64,000 nt of DNA from Reticulitermes speratus (GCA_021186555.1 JAJKFL010000010.1:3067085-3131084), one strand, 5' to 3'; positions 1 through 11,175 are shown, counted from the first letter of the stretch. Made by a program: numbers and translations. Notes: a model not told the origin generated them from the sequence alone.

Positions 1-610
1 GTTCTGTGTTTAGGTTGCATTTATTGTTCTGTGTTTAGGCTGCATTTATTGTTCTGTGTTTAGGCTGCATTTATTGTTCTGTGTTTAGGCTGCATTTATT
101 GTTCTGTCTTTAGGCTGCACTTATTGTTCTGTCTTTAGGCTGCATTTATTGTTCTGTGTTTAGGCTGCATTTATTGTTCTGTGTTTAGGCTGCATTTATT
201 GTTCTGTGTTTAGGCTGCATTTATTGTTCTGTCTTTAGGCTGCATTTATTGTTCTGTGTTTAGGCTGCATTTATTGTTCTGTCTTTAGGCTGCATTTATT
301 GTTCTGTGTTTAGGCTGCATTTATTGTTCTGTGTTTAGGCTGCATTTATTGTTCTGTGTTTAGGCTGCATTTATTGTTCTGTGTTTAGGCTGCACTTATT
401 GTTCTGTGTTTAGGCTGCATTTATTGTTCTGTGTTTAGGCTGCATTTACTGTGCTTAGGCTGCATTTATTTTTCTGTGTTTAGGCTGCATTTATTGTTCT
501 GTGTTTAGGCTGCATTTATTGTTCTGTGTTTAGGCTGCATTTACTGTGCTTAGGCTGCATTTATTTTTCTGTGTTTAGGCTGCATTTATTGTTCTGTGTT
601 TAGGCTGCAT
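1..610. repeat. 25-bp minisatellite, about 24 copies, cut by the window edge
   Basis: Head-to-tail copies of GTTCTGTGTTTAGG followed by CTGCATTTATT. Common variants are GTGTTT/GTCTTT and CATTTATT/CACTTATT. Two shortened units with CTGTGCTTAGG lie near 449 and 543, about 95 bp apart in identical context, so a block of several units was itself duplicated. The array starts at base 1, so its true length is unknown. Non-coding as far as I can see. Confidence 0.97.
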
Positions 611-1799
611 TCCGCAAGTAGATAGAACGCAATGCAGGTACATTACTAAACACACTACGTCACTCAGAAAGTCTCGTGTCACTGTAGGCAGCGCAGTGAT
701 CACCGCTACCTCACTTTACCTTAAGCCGTCGTCCATGCCTTTTAGTTCAGTGTATTGTAGTTAATATTAGATTTTGTCGCACAATATATAAATAACGTGT
801 GTGACATCTAACAAAACGCCTTTTTCGTTGCAAGTTTAAGTTTCTTCAGTTAAGCGAGCATAAGGGAAGTGACTGCTGACGGTTGGGAGATTAAATAATG
901 TCCCAGTATAATTCTGGACACTTCTTATTTTGTTCCAAATAATGTTTGAAAGAATTAAAAATTTTCTTTTTAATAGTTAGAAATTTTACGTTACCGTAGG
1001 TTACTCTGACTCCATACGACTCTTTTTCATCTTCACCAGCGAAATATTTTTCTGCTTTTCATCTTTTGGTAGCCAAAAATTCATTTTAATGGTCGTGTTT
1101 TTAGTAACCACATTCTTCTTAAAATATTTCCTTCGTTGCAATAGATTATTTTTAGCTACAAGTTAGAGACGACATGTTTGTTTTGAGCAAAAATGGGCCT
1201 AATTACTGCCATTTTGTGGCTCATTTTGCTCAGATACCAGGAACTGGTTTACATACTTTCCTCGAGTTTGTCGTGCCCACGGCTGGCCTGCTTTATATTA
1301 CACAGATGTAAACAGGAAGACTGTGGAACAGCGGACACAGGCGAGATGACAATGATTTAGTGCCAACAATATAAACACGGAGATATCCCTTAAACACTGG
1401 GCAATGTTCCAACAATGCAGAACTTTGCTTCATTGCCCACGTAAAGCAAACCCCCTCCCAACCCCACCCCACCCAACCCCTTATTTTATAATACAGCTTT
1501 TGCCTTGTCTAAAATGAATTAAGGGAATGGAGGTTTATGGTACATTTAAAAAAAGAGAAATGTTGGATTTAATATTTTGCGTCACGCACAATTCTTGTGT
1601 TTTAAAACGTAAACAAAACAAACTGTATATTATAAAACAACTTTATTTTATGCGTGCAGGAACCATTATGTCTCAGGGAAAGTTAGAGTGAAATGTAAGC
1701 CGTTTGCAAAGTTTAAAATTTGTCATTTCTTACACAAGGATTCAAGAACAAATAGATCTTCACGCAGTGACATATGTATGTATGTAAGTTTACATACAG
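611..1799. other. No gene recognised; unique AT-rich sequence
   Basis: No long open frame or repeat family was recognised. There is a C-rich stretch with A interruptions near 1451-1480. Short frames here have no codon bias or domain that I can identify. Confidence 0.6.
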
Positions 1800-2077
1800 C
1801 AGGGGTAGCCATAATGTGACTCGCGCAAGTTGCCTGTACCAAATAATATCCAGATAGTTTACATGCACACTAGGCTGGTGGTGAACCGCTTTTTAAAATA
1901 TTTTCTAAAAAAAGGAGGCTCATAATTAACTTAAACTAACCTAGTGTAGCTGGAAAGACACATAATATGCCATTAAATAAGACAAAAAATATTTTATTTT
2001 ATTCATGCACCATTCTTGCCTAAGTTGCTGTGTTCCAAATTGCGGCTCCTGCAATTCGTCCAGATGGCCACCCCTTG
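1800..2077. mobile_element. hAT-like MITE (non-autonomous DNA transposon)
   Basis: The left end reads CAGGGGTAGCCATAATG and the right end is the inverted counterpart, TGGCCACCCCTTG. CAGGGGTGGCCA-type ends are typical of hAT transposons. The interior of about 280 bp has no transposase frame. The flanking 8-mers (around 1791-1798 and 2078-2085) are only partly alike, so the target duplication is decayed or my boundary is off by a base or two. Confidence 0.5.
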
Positions 2078-2081
2078 TAGA

Positions 2082-2114
2082 CATATATATATATATATAT
2101 TATATATATATATA
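2082..2114. repeat. (TA)n microsatellite
   Basis: Nearly pure alternating TA with one phase slip, directly after the MITE end. Confidence 0.9.
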
Positions 2115-2738
2115 ATACGCACAGTAATTAGCCACTTCCTTGAGGCAATCGCGAAGAACAATATTCAGCCTTCTCATGTCTGTCTGTCTGTGTGACCGAC
2201 CCTCTCTATCTGAATGGAAAAGCCTGGCTTATATTGAAAATTTTCGTGAAATACCGTGTTTGGATTTTTCCAAAATTTGTCACTGCTTGACAATTTTGGT
2301 TAAAATTAGGTAAAAATAGCAGACACAATATGAGTATGAACACCTGCTTACTGTTACGTTACTACCCTGTGGTTTTACTTGTGATTGAGACACTCTGTGT
2401 TCTTTTTTAGATAACAGCTGAGGCCGAAGAAGTAGTTGAAATTTAAAACATAATAATTGAGCGTCTTCGATCGTAAATCTCACCGTTTAAGAAATATCCA
2501 TTATGATCAATTGTATATTTGTTTCTAAATACGGATAAAACTTTGGTGTGTAAAACATAGAAAGTTACATCTAAAATGCTCGCATTTTTAGTGTTTTTCT
2601 AGAAATTATTCAATAATTAAAATCTAGGTGCAATAAAGGTGTGAAGGCACCGAAACGTTTGTGCCCTGCCCATATTTTCTAACTTGTTTTTTTATTCTCC
2701 TCGTCCTCGCGATCTAAGTGTTGGCTCTTTTCTGTATG
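2115..2738. other. No gene recognised
   Basis: AT-rich sequence. A stretch at 2640-2670 with ACCGAAACGTTTGT resembles the GAAAC half of the hammerhead motifs found elsewhere in the window, but no CTGATGA-type half can be placed with confidence. Confidence 0.5.
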
Positions 2739-3367
2739 CTGGATATCTGGTTAAAATTGCCACTTGGATATTGGCAAGACTCACTGGATATCTGGTTCAA
2801 ATTGCCACTTGGAGATTGGCAATATTCGCTGGATATCTGGTTCAAATTGCCACTTGGAGATTGGCAAGACTCACTGGATATCTGGTTCAAATTGCCACTT
2901 GGAGATTGGCAACACACACTGGATATCTGGTTCAAATTGCCACTTGGAGATTGGCAAGACTCACTGGATATCTGGTTTAAATTGTCACTTGGAGATTGGC
3001 AAGACTCACTGGATATCTGGTTCAAATTGCCACTTGGAGATTGGCAAGACTCACTGGATATCTGGTTCAAATTGCCACTTGGAGATTGGCAAGACTCACT
3101 GGATATATGGTTCAAATTGCCACTTGGAGATTGGCAAGACTCACTGGATATCTGGTTCAAATTGCCACTTGGAGATTGGCAACACACACTGGATATCTGG
3201 TTCAAATTCCACTTGGAGATTGGCAAGACTCACTGGATATCTGGTTCAAATTGCCACTTGGAGATTGGCAATACTCACTGGATATCTGGTTCAAATTGCC
3301 ACTTGGAGATTGGCAAGACTCACTGGATATATGGTTCAAATTGCCACTTGGAGATTGGCAAGACTCA
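2739..3367. repeat. 45-bp minisatellite, 14 copies
   Basis: The unit starts CTGGATATCTGGTTCAAATT and ends TTGGCAAGACTCA. Because 45 is a multiple of three and the unit lacks stops in several frames, the array gives spurious open frames of 98 to 238 codons on both strands. Variants AACACACA and AATATTCG replace AAGACTCA in some units, and one unit is a base short near 3209. The perfect periodicity on both strands speaks for tandem expansion, not a repeat protein. Confidence 0.97.
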
Positions 3368-3730
3368 ACATCAATTTATCATCACACCTTTACTTACTCA
3401 TTTAAGGAAAATTCCTTATGCTGAATTAAAGTAGGACGGGAGAGCGAGATTTTTCTAGTCGCCCAGTCTATTTCCGAGTTCGAGAATGGATGGAGCTTTA
3501 CTTTCATTCCGCTAGATACTTTTACTATGTGGTGTGGAAGCAGGACAGCGTTACCTTTACAGTTTAGTAATGCAGTGTAGCGTAACTGTTTGTACAGTGC
3601 GGTGATCAGACCCATGGACGTCGGGATACAACAGGAAATGTCTTCACCAGCACAAATATGTGTCTAGGGGCTAGCAGGGATTGAAATAATGGAAATTTGT
3701 TGTAAGTTGACACATCTTCTTTGCCTTATT
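3368..3730. other. No gene recognised
   Basis: Unique sequence between the 45-bp array and the hammerhead element; nothing recognisable. Confidence 0.5.
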
Positions 3731-3785
3731 AAATATAAACGAATGTTACAATCACTGAACACAACATTATATACAGTGAGGACAT

Positions 3786-3830
3786 GACTACGTGTTTCGG
3801 CTAAAAATGATTAGCCGTCATCAGGCCTAA
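3786..3830 (-). ncRNA. Hammerhead ribozyme-like motif, left arm
   Basis: On the minus strand: GGC, CTGATGA, a perfect 7-bp stem II (CGGCTAA with TTAGCCG), GAAAC, a minimal stem III (AC/GT) and the cleavage-site A before GTC. Stem I is short and includes a G-T pair. All core residues of a hammerhead are present. Confidence 0.75.
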
Positions 3831-3889
3831 TTTACAAGAATACAAAAGGGGGTATAATATTTCAGGTTTCAAATCTCAACCTTTACAAA

Positions 3890-3914
3890 GCTAATATATA
3901 TATATATATATAAA
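3890..3914. repeat. (TA)n microsatellite
   Basis: Alternating TA run inside the left arm of the hammerhead element. Confidence 0.85.
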
Positions 3915-4434
3915 ATAGTGTAAAAATACAGAATTTAGGCTAGTCATGCTTTGTACGCACTTTTTCTACACTGATGATTCTACTACATTATATCACTCAT
4001 GAAACGGCAATTTGTCATAACCCACACAATTCGTCAAACTGAGATTCCCGCATTACTAGACAGCTTGGTTACAAACACACCTTCTGTCAAAATGCTGTGT
4101 CCACAAAATATGCTTCTCCTTGTATTTTCGTAAAAACATAACCTGCTTCAGTGTTGGTCTAATAAGGATCTGTCAAGATTTTTCTGTCTCCTGTAAAACT
4201 GTGTATCAGTGGGTTACAACAAATCGCTCTTTCATGAGCGATATGAGTCTATCTATTTGCCTACGTCATACTATTCTATTTATCAATATTTTTAACGTTT
4301 TATAAACTTCAAATTATATATTTCGGACATTCTATGTATTTTATATTATATGTGTATTTTAGCTTGTAATAGTTGAAATCTTAAACCTGAAATACAGTTC
4401 TAAAATATACCTCCCTTTGTATTCTTGTAGTTAA

Positions 4435-4480
4435 ACCTGATAATGGCTAATGATTTTTAGCCGAAACATGTAGCCTTACC
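4435..4480 (+). ncRNA. Hammerhead-like motif, right arm
   Basis: CTGATAA, then GGCTAATGATTTTTAGCC as stem II, then GAAACATGTA. The first core box differs from CTGATGA by one base that is normally essential, so this copy is probably not self-cleaving. Confidence 0.65.
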
Positions 4481-4534
4481 CCAACTTAATATAATGCTGT
4501 GTTGACTGATTGTAACATTCATTTGAATATAAAC

Positions 4535-5289
4535 TTATGTTATATTGCTGGAAGTTCAGGCTTCAAGTTTAAAAACGATTTCTACTGGCCTTACAATTTC
4601 CCTTTTTCGTATCTAAATCTCCAATTTGGATGAAAGAATTCTGATGAAATTTACTTTACAGGATCTTTAACTATATACATTTCTCGACCGCTTGAACTCT
4701 TATCGAAATTGAATGTCGAAGAAAATATATTTACTAAAGGCATATATATGTTTTCTATGTTTATTTGCGTGTATTTTTACCCAAATTACCCTTGCTTTCT
4801 CTCTCTAAGGTCCTAATACTCTATTCAGCATTACCCCCCCCCCAAGACACCAGCAATCTGTATTCTTCTTTCGGGGTGATAGATCATGTTAAGTGATGTG
4901 GCCCCAAAAGTAATGCTATTTAGCGTGACAAATGTCCTGGACTTGCAAGAAGGCTGTTAAAGAGGAGATGCTCTGTTTTCTTGGAGGCGAAGGAACTTTC
5001 GATTTTCCGTTAAGTGACAGTGGATATAGAATTACATGACGTCACAATCGAGATGGCCACCAGACAATACCTAATGGCGTTAACAAGATAATAGTTGACA
5101 TAAAGGTTGGCGTGGTTTAGGCATTCGTTTTCTTCGTCCGGGTTGTGGTAAATGAAAAGAGTGCTGCATTTAAGTGATCGAAATATTCCTTTCTTAGAAA
5201 AACATGTAAATAAAATTCATGTAAATACACATTCTTCAGTTTAATATTCCAAAACTTTGTTTAATGTAATTCGTAAACTCAACTAACTA
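4535..5289. other. No gene recognised
   Basis: Unique AT-rich sequence. There is a homopolymer C run near 4838-4846. No domain or repeat family was recognised. Confidence 0.5.
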
Positions 5290-5359
5290 AATCCAAGCAA
5301 CAGAATCCTCCTTAAGAAACTAACAGTTCCGCCTCAAGTACTTCCTTGCGTTCTATGGA

Positions 5360-5536
5360 ATATGAATGTTCTTGAAGTCTTCGGACTTCTGATATGTTAC
5401 GCAGCGTTGAGTGGTAGTTACCGACGTTTCGGTACAGGTCTCTTACGAAACGTCGGTAACAAATCAGCGCTGTGTAACATCTCAGGAGAGCGAAGACCTC
5501 ATCTACACCTCGGCGGAAGCCCGAAATCTCGCGTGA
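5360..5536. mobile_element. Hammerhead-like palindromic element (group 2) inserted in the LINE
   Basis: GTTACCGACGTTTCGG at 5419 and CGAAACGTCGGTAAC at 5448 form a hairpin of about 15 bp. The 3' part CACCTCGGCGGAAGCC recurs in the element at 43199-43431 (CCCGGCGGAAGCC). Flanks TGAATGTTC and TGAACCTTC look like a 9-bp target duplication with two changes, and removing the insert restores continuity of the LINE 3' end. Confidence 0.65.
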
Positions 5537-6258
5537 ACCTTCGTTACCGTGTTCACAGCAAACTGCCATATCCCTATCCTGAGTCAGATCAATCCAGTCC
5601 CAAATTTTCCCATCTGCTTTCTTCAAGGTACCTTTTTAATGTTACTCTCCAATGTATGAGAAGGTCTTCCAATTGGTCTGCTTTATTAATTTTTTTTGGC
5701 CACACCCACCGTATGTATTTCTCTTCTTCCCCATACGTTGCCCATCGCATCCCTGGTTTCATCACCATAGTAATATTTGATAAGACATACAAGTTACTTG
5801 TTTTCATTATGTAGCTACTTCTAGTCTCCTGTTACTTCCTCCCTCTTAGGCCCAAATATCCCCCTCAGCACCCTATTCTCATACACCCTCAGCCTGTGTT
5901 CCTCCCTCAGTGTGAGAGACCGAGTTTCACACCCATACAAAACAAAGGGAAAAATTACAGTTTGGTATATTTTAATCTGTATGTTTTTTTAAAGATAGCA
6001 AAGCATCAGACAAATGTTTCTGGACCGAAATGTGGCAGGCTTGTCCAAAGTTCAATCTGCCCTCACTTTCTTCATTCACCCAGTTTTGATTTTTTAGATT
6101 TCTTTGTCAGGTGTTTGGACTTTTCTGCACTTGTAAAGGACCGGCTATCAGTGTTTCTGCATTCCGTTCACGAGACATGGACATACTCGTACTTGGTTTC
6201 CTCAGCACTTACTTCTAGACCAATCTCCTTACTAGCGATTAACAAACGTCTGTGTGTT

Positions 6259-6321
6259 GGGCCGTGCTATGGTTCAGGCAGTTAGTCGCCGGCCTTTCAC
6301 TGCGGAGGCCCGGGTTTCGAG
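6259..6321 (+). mobile_element. SINE family C, 5' part (tRNA-like head), split by an inner SINE
   Basis: GGCCGTGCTATGGTTCAGG and GCCGGCCTTTCACTGCGGAGG match the head of the full-length copy at 57003. The element breaks after the B-box-like TTCGA and resumes at 6677. Confidence 0.85.
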
Positions 6322-6676
6322 CCGATCCCAGTGGCCGTGCGGTCTAAGGCGTGGATCTTCGGCCACTCGCTTACTAGGATCGTGGGTTCGAATCCCACGG
6401 GGCATGGATGTTTGTGTTGTGTTTGTTGAAAGGACGGTAGCAAGGAACGTAAAAAGTGACATGAAGGACGAAAGGATATAAAAACAGACAAAAATGGATC
6501 AAAGGGGAAAAACCTCGGACAGAAAAAAAAAAAATCCCACCGGGGGCATGGATGTTTGTGTTGTGTTGTAAAAAGACGGTTGTGGACCGTAAGTGACATC
6601 AAAAGACGAAAAAGGATTAATACAGAACAAAAATGGATCAAAGGGGAAACCCAGGGTTTAGTAAAAAAAAAAAAAA
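6322..6676 (+). mobile_element. SINE family A variant, full and partial tandem copies, nested in SINE C
   Basis: The first copy starts GATCCCAGTGGCCGTGCGG (tRNA-like head with GGTTCGAATCCCAC box B) and runs into a body that differs from other family A copies: ATGTTTGTGTTGTG, then TGGATCAAAGGGGAAA. An A-rich stretch at 6522-6534 is followed by a second copy of the box-B end and body (6535-6660) with its own A-run. The body therefore occurs twice, sharing AATGGATCAAAGGGG. Confidence 0.8.
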
Positions 6677-6890
6677 TCCCGGGTCAGTCCATGTGAGATT
6701 TGTGGTGGACAAAGTGGCACTGGGATAGGTTTTATCCCCTAGTACCTCTGTTTTCCCCTGTCAATTTCATTCCACCGGTGCTCCATTACACGGAAAAAAG
6801 AAAAGAAACTAATTATCTTCATCACAGGGTTGCACAATAAGCCTTAAGGCTGCGGTGCGTCCGTAGCATCTGCTGCGGGGCCCTTCACCC
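6677..6890 (+). mobile_element. SINE family C, 3' part
   Basis: Resumes exactly where 6321 stopped: TCCCGGGTCAGTCCATG, then GTGGTGGACAAAGTGGC, TTTTCCCCTGTC, ATTCCACCGG, and the 3' end GCATCTGCTGCGGGGC. Confidence 0.85.
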
Positions 6891-7773
6891 AAAAAAAAAA
6901 CCTCTGTGGTTTTCTTTATATTACGTGTTTTTTCGTCTAATGAACTATGATCATAATGTACTGAAGAAGGTGTGTACCATTCAATTTCAAACCCTTCTGG
7001 TCTGCTGTAACGTTCTTAGTGGCTTATGCTGAAGCAAAGTTTAAGAGCAGTGGCGACAAGCTTTACCTTACTTTATTCTGTAATCACCTTGTAAATAGTG
7101 AAGCTTTATCTTGTTTTATACCATTTGTAAAGAGAAATGTACCAGACAAATGTTTGCCTATCCTGATTTTAGTATAAATTTTATTCAAACATATTTTTAT
7201 TATCTTAACTGGTTTCATATGTATACCAAACTTTATCGGGTTGTCGTAAAAGACGTCCCTCCTAAATGAATCATTAGCTTTCTTGGAGTCTATAAAGAAC
7301 CTGTGAAATTCCCCACTGTATTCCCCTTTTTCTAGAGTATTTAAAGAATGCCGAATATACATGTACCACATTTGATTTTTACGTCGAATTCACACTGATA
7401 ATTCCCAGTAATATCATCTGTATATGGAGTTAATCTTAATAGGAAGATGTTGGATAGAATTTTGTATGTGGTTGACAAAAGTGATATGCCTCGGTAATTA
7501 CTGCAATCTGTTTTATCACCTTCTTATAAATAGGTACAACGATTGACTCCTTCCACTGCTCAGGCAATTCCTCTTTATTCAAAAAGAATTAATAAGTTTA
7601 TGGATCTCAGAACGAGTTGTCCTACCTCCTGCTTTAATCAATTTTGCTGGAATCTGATCAACACCTGGTGATCTTGCAACTGGTGATTGTCAATGAAAAA
7701 TTGCCTCAAAGAGTATAACGGTTCTGTGATAATAACAAATGGGCCAGTGAACAGTGAAGTGAACTTATCCGTG

Positions 7774-7818
7774 TACCTCTGATGATGGCCGGGTCGTGGC
7801 CGAAACATTTGTAGGGTT
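7774..7818 (+). ncRNA. Hammerhead ribozyme-like motif
   Basis: Stem I ACCT/GGGT, CTGATGA, stem II GGCC/GGCC around a 7-nt loop, GAAAC, and stem III AC/GT with loop ATTT ending in cleavage-site A. The full consensus core is present. Bounds of the surrounding element are not resolved; it sits just beyond the LINE reverse transcriptase fragment. Confidence 0.75.
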
Positions 7819-7861
7819 AATTGTACAGAAATACGAAAATAAAAGTTAATTCGTTGTCAAA

Positions 7862-8280
7862 AAACTGAAAAAAGAAATGAAACTTCCTAAATTCATTTAT
7901 GACTACACAAATCTGTCGCATCCTTGCCCTCACTCTCGGGTTCAAGCCCATTAACTTTACTTTTCAGATGTTTTCTCTTTTTATTCCTTATATATCTACT
8001 AATTTTACATTGTAGGTTGTTCGTATTATCTTCATTAATTTTGCTCCGATCCTGTAATCAATCCAATTAAACGCGTCCTTTGATCTACAAATTTTGAATA
8101 TTCTTTATTAAACTATAATTTGTGCTGCTTTACTTCCTAATGACGTAACAAGATTACGTTTTTTCTGGGGTGTGCCCCGGACAGTAATTACTGATACATG
8201 TCTTAAGGGTCTCTTAATTTCACAAATTACACTTTCACTTTAACCTCGCAACGCACACATCAATTTTAAGCAATATTACA
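7862..8280. other. No gene recognised
   Basis: AT-rich sequence between a hammerhead motif and the 153-bp satellite; nothing recognisable. Confidence 0.5.
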
Positions 8281-10284
8281 CTGCACGTTACAAAGGGATT
8301 ATTATTACTGACATCAATATTATCGTCCTTCTAGTCTAGGTTTTCCAAATGGCCTATCCTTTTTTGGCGTACCTACAAAAATGTATGCATTCATAATTTT
8401 TATGTTTCCTTTTCCTCATATACATTTTTTTTCTGCATGTTACAAAGGGATTATTATTACTGACATCAATATTATCGTCCTTCTACGTCTAGGTTTTCCA
8501 AATGGCCTATCCTTTTTTGGCGTACCTACAAAAATGTGTGCATTCATAATTTTTATGTTTCCTTTTCCTCATATACATTTTTTTTCTGCATGTTACAAAG
8601 GGATTATTATTACTGACATCAATATTATCGTCCTTCTACGTCTAGGTTTTCCAATGGCCTATCCTTTTTTGGCGTACCTACAAAAATGTATGCATTCATA
8701 ATTTTTATGTTTCCTTTTTCTCATATACATTTTTTTTCTGCATGTTACAAAGGATTATTATTACTGACATCAATATTATCGTCCTTCTACGTCTAGGTTT
8801 TCCAATGGCCTATCCTTTTTTGGCGTACCTACAAAAATGTATGCATTCATAATTTTTATGTTTCCTTTTCCTCATATACATTTTTTTTCTGCATGTTACA
8901 AAGGGATTATTATTACTGACATCAATATTATCGTCCTTCTACTCTAGGTTTTCCAAATGGCCTATCCTTTTTTGGCGTACCTACAAAAATGTTGCATTCA
9001 TAATTTTTATGTTTCCTTTTCCTCATATACATTTTTTTTCTGCATGTTACAAAGGGAAATTATTATTACTGACATCAATATTATCGTCCTTCTACGTCTA
9101 GGTTTTCCAGATGGCCTATCCTTTTTTGGCTACCTACAAAAATGTTATGCATTCATAATTTTTATGTTTCCTTTTCCTCATATACATTTTTTTTTCTGCA
9201 TGTTACAAAAGGATTTATTATACTGACATCAATATTATCGTCCTTCTACTCTAGGTTTTCCAAATGGCCTATCCTTTTTTGGCGTACCTACAAAAATTTA
9301 TGCATTCATAATTTTTATGTTTCCTTTTCCTCATATACATTTTTTTTCTGCATGTTACAAAGGGATTATTATTACTGACATCAATATTATCGTCCTTCTA
9401 CATCTAGGTTTTCCAAATGGCCTATCCTTTTTTGGCGTACCTACAAAAATGTATGCATTCATAATTTTTATGTTTCCTTTTCCTCATATACATTTTTTTT
9501 TCTGCATGTTACAAAGGGATTATTATTACTGACATCAATATTATCGTCCTTCTACTCTAGGTTTTCCAAATGGCCTATCCTTTTTTGGCGTACCTACAAA
9601 AATGTTTTGCATTCATAATTTTTATGTTTCCTTTTCCTCATATACATTTTTTTTTCTGCATGTTACAAAGGGATTATTATTACTGACATCAATATTATCG
9701 TCCTTCTACGTCTAGGTTTTCCAAATGGCCTATCCTTTTTTGGCGTACCTACAAAAATGTATGCATTCATAATTTTTATGTTTCCTTTTCCTCATATACA
9801 TTTTTTTTTCTGCATGTTACAAAGGGATTATTATTACTGACATCAATATTATCGTCCTTCTACATCTAGGTTTTCCAAATGGCCTATCCTTTTTTGGCGT
9901 ACCTACAAAAATGTATGCATTCATAATTTTTATGTTTCCTTTTCCTCATATACATTTTTTTTTCTGCATGTTACAAAGGGATTATTATTACTGACATCAA
10001 TATTATCGTCCTTCTACATCTAGGTTTTCCAAATGGCCTATCCTTTTTTGGCGTACCTACAAAAATTTATGCATTCATAATTTTTATGTTTCCTTTTCCT
10101 CATATACATTTTTTTTTCTGCATGTTACAAAGGGATTATTATTACTGACATCAATATTATCGTCCTTCTACGTCTAGGTTTTCCAAATGGCCTATCCTTT
10201 TTTGGCGTACCTACAAAAATGTGTGCATTCATAATTTTTATGTTTCCTTTTCCTCATATACATTTTTTTTCTCTGCATGTTACA
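8281..10284. repeat. 153-bp satellite, about 13 copies, containing a LINE-derived segment
   Basis: Each unit runs from CTGCATGTTACAAAGGG to TCATATACATTTTTTTT. Units differ mainly by one-base gains and losses (for example in T runs and at CTACGTCTAGG/CTACTCTAGG). The middle of the unit, TATTATCGTCCTTCTACGTC through TTCCAAATGGCC, aligns with the minus strand of the LINE 3' region at 60236-60285 (TATTATCCTCCCATCTAAGC through TTCCAAGTGGTC). Open frames of 66-106 codons across it are by-products of the repeat. Confidence 0.93.
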
Positions 10285-10924
10285 CAAATAATTCAACTTC
10301 CCCCGCGATTCCTTCTGCCGTCGGCAACATCTGTACAAACAAACACACACCATTAATGCAGCAGACACTTGTGGGCCTCAGCTATATATTTAGGCAACAT
10401 GGTCGCACTGATACAGTGTGAGGGCTATGGACTTTTAATGACCAATTATCGAGGACGTTTGTACTCCCCAAAGCACAGAAGCGGACATTAACACTGCATT
10501 TCGGTCTTATTAATATCAGTTATTGCTTTACGAAGCAAAATCAGAGGTTGCAGACATCAAACGTGAATGGTTTCATATCGTGTTGAATGTGTGTGGTCGT
10601 GTGCGGCGAAACGCCGCCTCTTCATCCGTTGTCTCTTTCGTTTTAACACACAGGCTCATAAAAGTCGTCACTCTCTGCATTCATCACAGTACGCAGTACC
10701 GAAGAACTCTAATCCAATGCTTATCGTGCAGAAATTAAAGCAAAGGAAAGTGAGTGAACCTTTGTTTTTAGTCAGAATACGTGGAGGAATCCAAAGTAGT
10801 GTCTATAAATACAGTTCAAAGGGTTTACCGACGATAGTAACAAAAGTTCTGTTCTCACCACCCAACAAGCAACTTACTCCTATAAACAGGATCAAAACAG
10901 CACAGATTGTTCAACTTTAATACA
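10285..10924. other. No gene recognised
   Basis: Open frames of 71 and 117 codons at 10523-10738 and 10567-10920 overlap on the same strand and show no motif, membrane segment or family resemblance. I take them as chance. Confidence 0.5.
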
Positions 10925-11175
10925 ATTTCTAACAACCAACAACCACAATTTTTAACTTTTTATTTTTCATTTGTTTTAAACAGTTTATCTGAACAATTGT
11001 AAAGAACTCATGTAAATAATTGTGCCAGTTGGTGTAACTAGTGTGCGATTTTGGATAATGTGTCCCTGAAGATGAACCCATGTTAGGGCTCGAAACATGT
11101 AGAACGGTGAAAGTGCACAAATAGTGTGATTAAGTTGTACATGTGTCGGACTTTCAATATAAAGTAACAAAAGTG
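10925..11175 (+). mobile_element. Hammerhead-type element, partly resolved
   Basis: Begins near CTAACAACCAACAACC, the inverted form of the TTGGT box seen at the ends of related elements, and carries a hammerhead-like core at 11062-11106. No target duplication was found. Confidence 0.5.
11062..11106 (+). ncRNA. Hammerhead-like motif (CTGAAGA variant)
   Basis: CTGAAGA, stem II GAACCC/GGGCTC with one mismatch, GAAACATGTA. The CTGAAGA variant departs from the catalytic consensus. Confidence 0.55.

Larger units (their letters stand above)
3731..4534. mobile_element. Inverted-repeat element with a hammerhead motif in each arm (Penelope-like, non-autonomous)
   Basis: Two arms of about 200 bp face each other (3731 to about 3935 and about 4330-4534). 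Reading the right arm backwards reproduces the left arm in order: the GTAACATTC outer end, the hammerhead core, ACAAGAATACAAA, then CAGGTTT and CAAGCTAA. The middle of about 400 bp has no recognised coding sequence. A second copy with the same right half lies at 51608-52045. Hammerheads in terminal repeats are known for Penelope-like elements; assigning this short element to that group is inference. Confidence 0.75.
5290..7720 (-). mobile_element. Decayed LINE: reverse transcriptase and C-terminal region, interrupted by other elements
   Basis: On the minus strand, 7710-7084 encodes pieces of reverse transcriptase in order: SPGVDQIPAKLIKAGG, NKEELPEQWKESIVVPIYKK, SNYRGISLLSTTYKILSN, and a motif A region FIDSKKANDSFRRDV (canonical F-x-D-x-x-K-A-Y-D-S). 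Downstream, 5945-5540 encodes VILYGCET-like FPFVLYGCETRSLTLREEHR, then RVYENRVLRGIFGPKR and MRWATYGEEE. The 3' end near 5290-5355 matches other LINE ends in this window. The frame is broken many times and the YADD-bearing middle is not visible. Order and strand suggest one insertion, later split by a hammerhead palindrome (5360-5536) and a SINE nest (6259-6890). The exact LINE clade is not decided. Confidence 0.8.

Noticed and set aside
2718-3434. Open frames of 98-238 codons that would encode tandem-repeat proteins
   Set aside because: They follow from a 45-bp minisatellite whose length is a multiple of three; frames are open on both strands and no start context, splice signal or family match is visible.
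8381-10421. Repeated hydrophobic frames (FIIFMFPFPHIHFF)
   Set aside because: Translation of T-rich satellite DNA; the frame changes from unit to unit.
10523-10920. Possible small host exon (117 codons)
   Set aside because: No recognisable motif, two overlapping frames on the same strand, and no splice or neighbour support.
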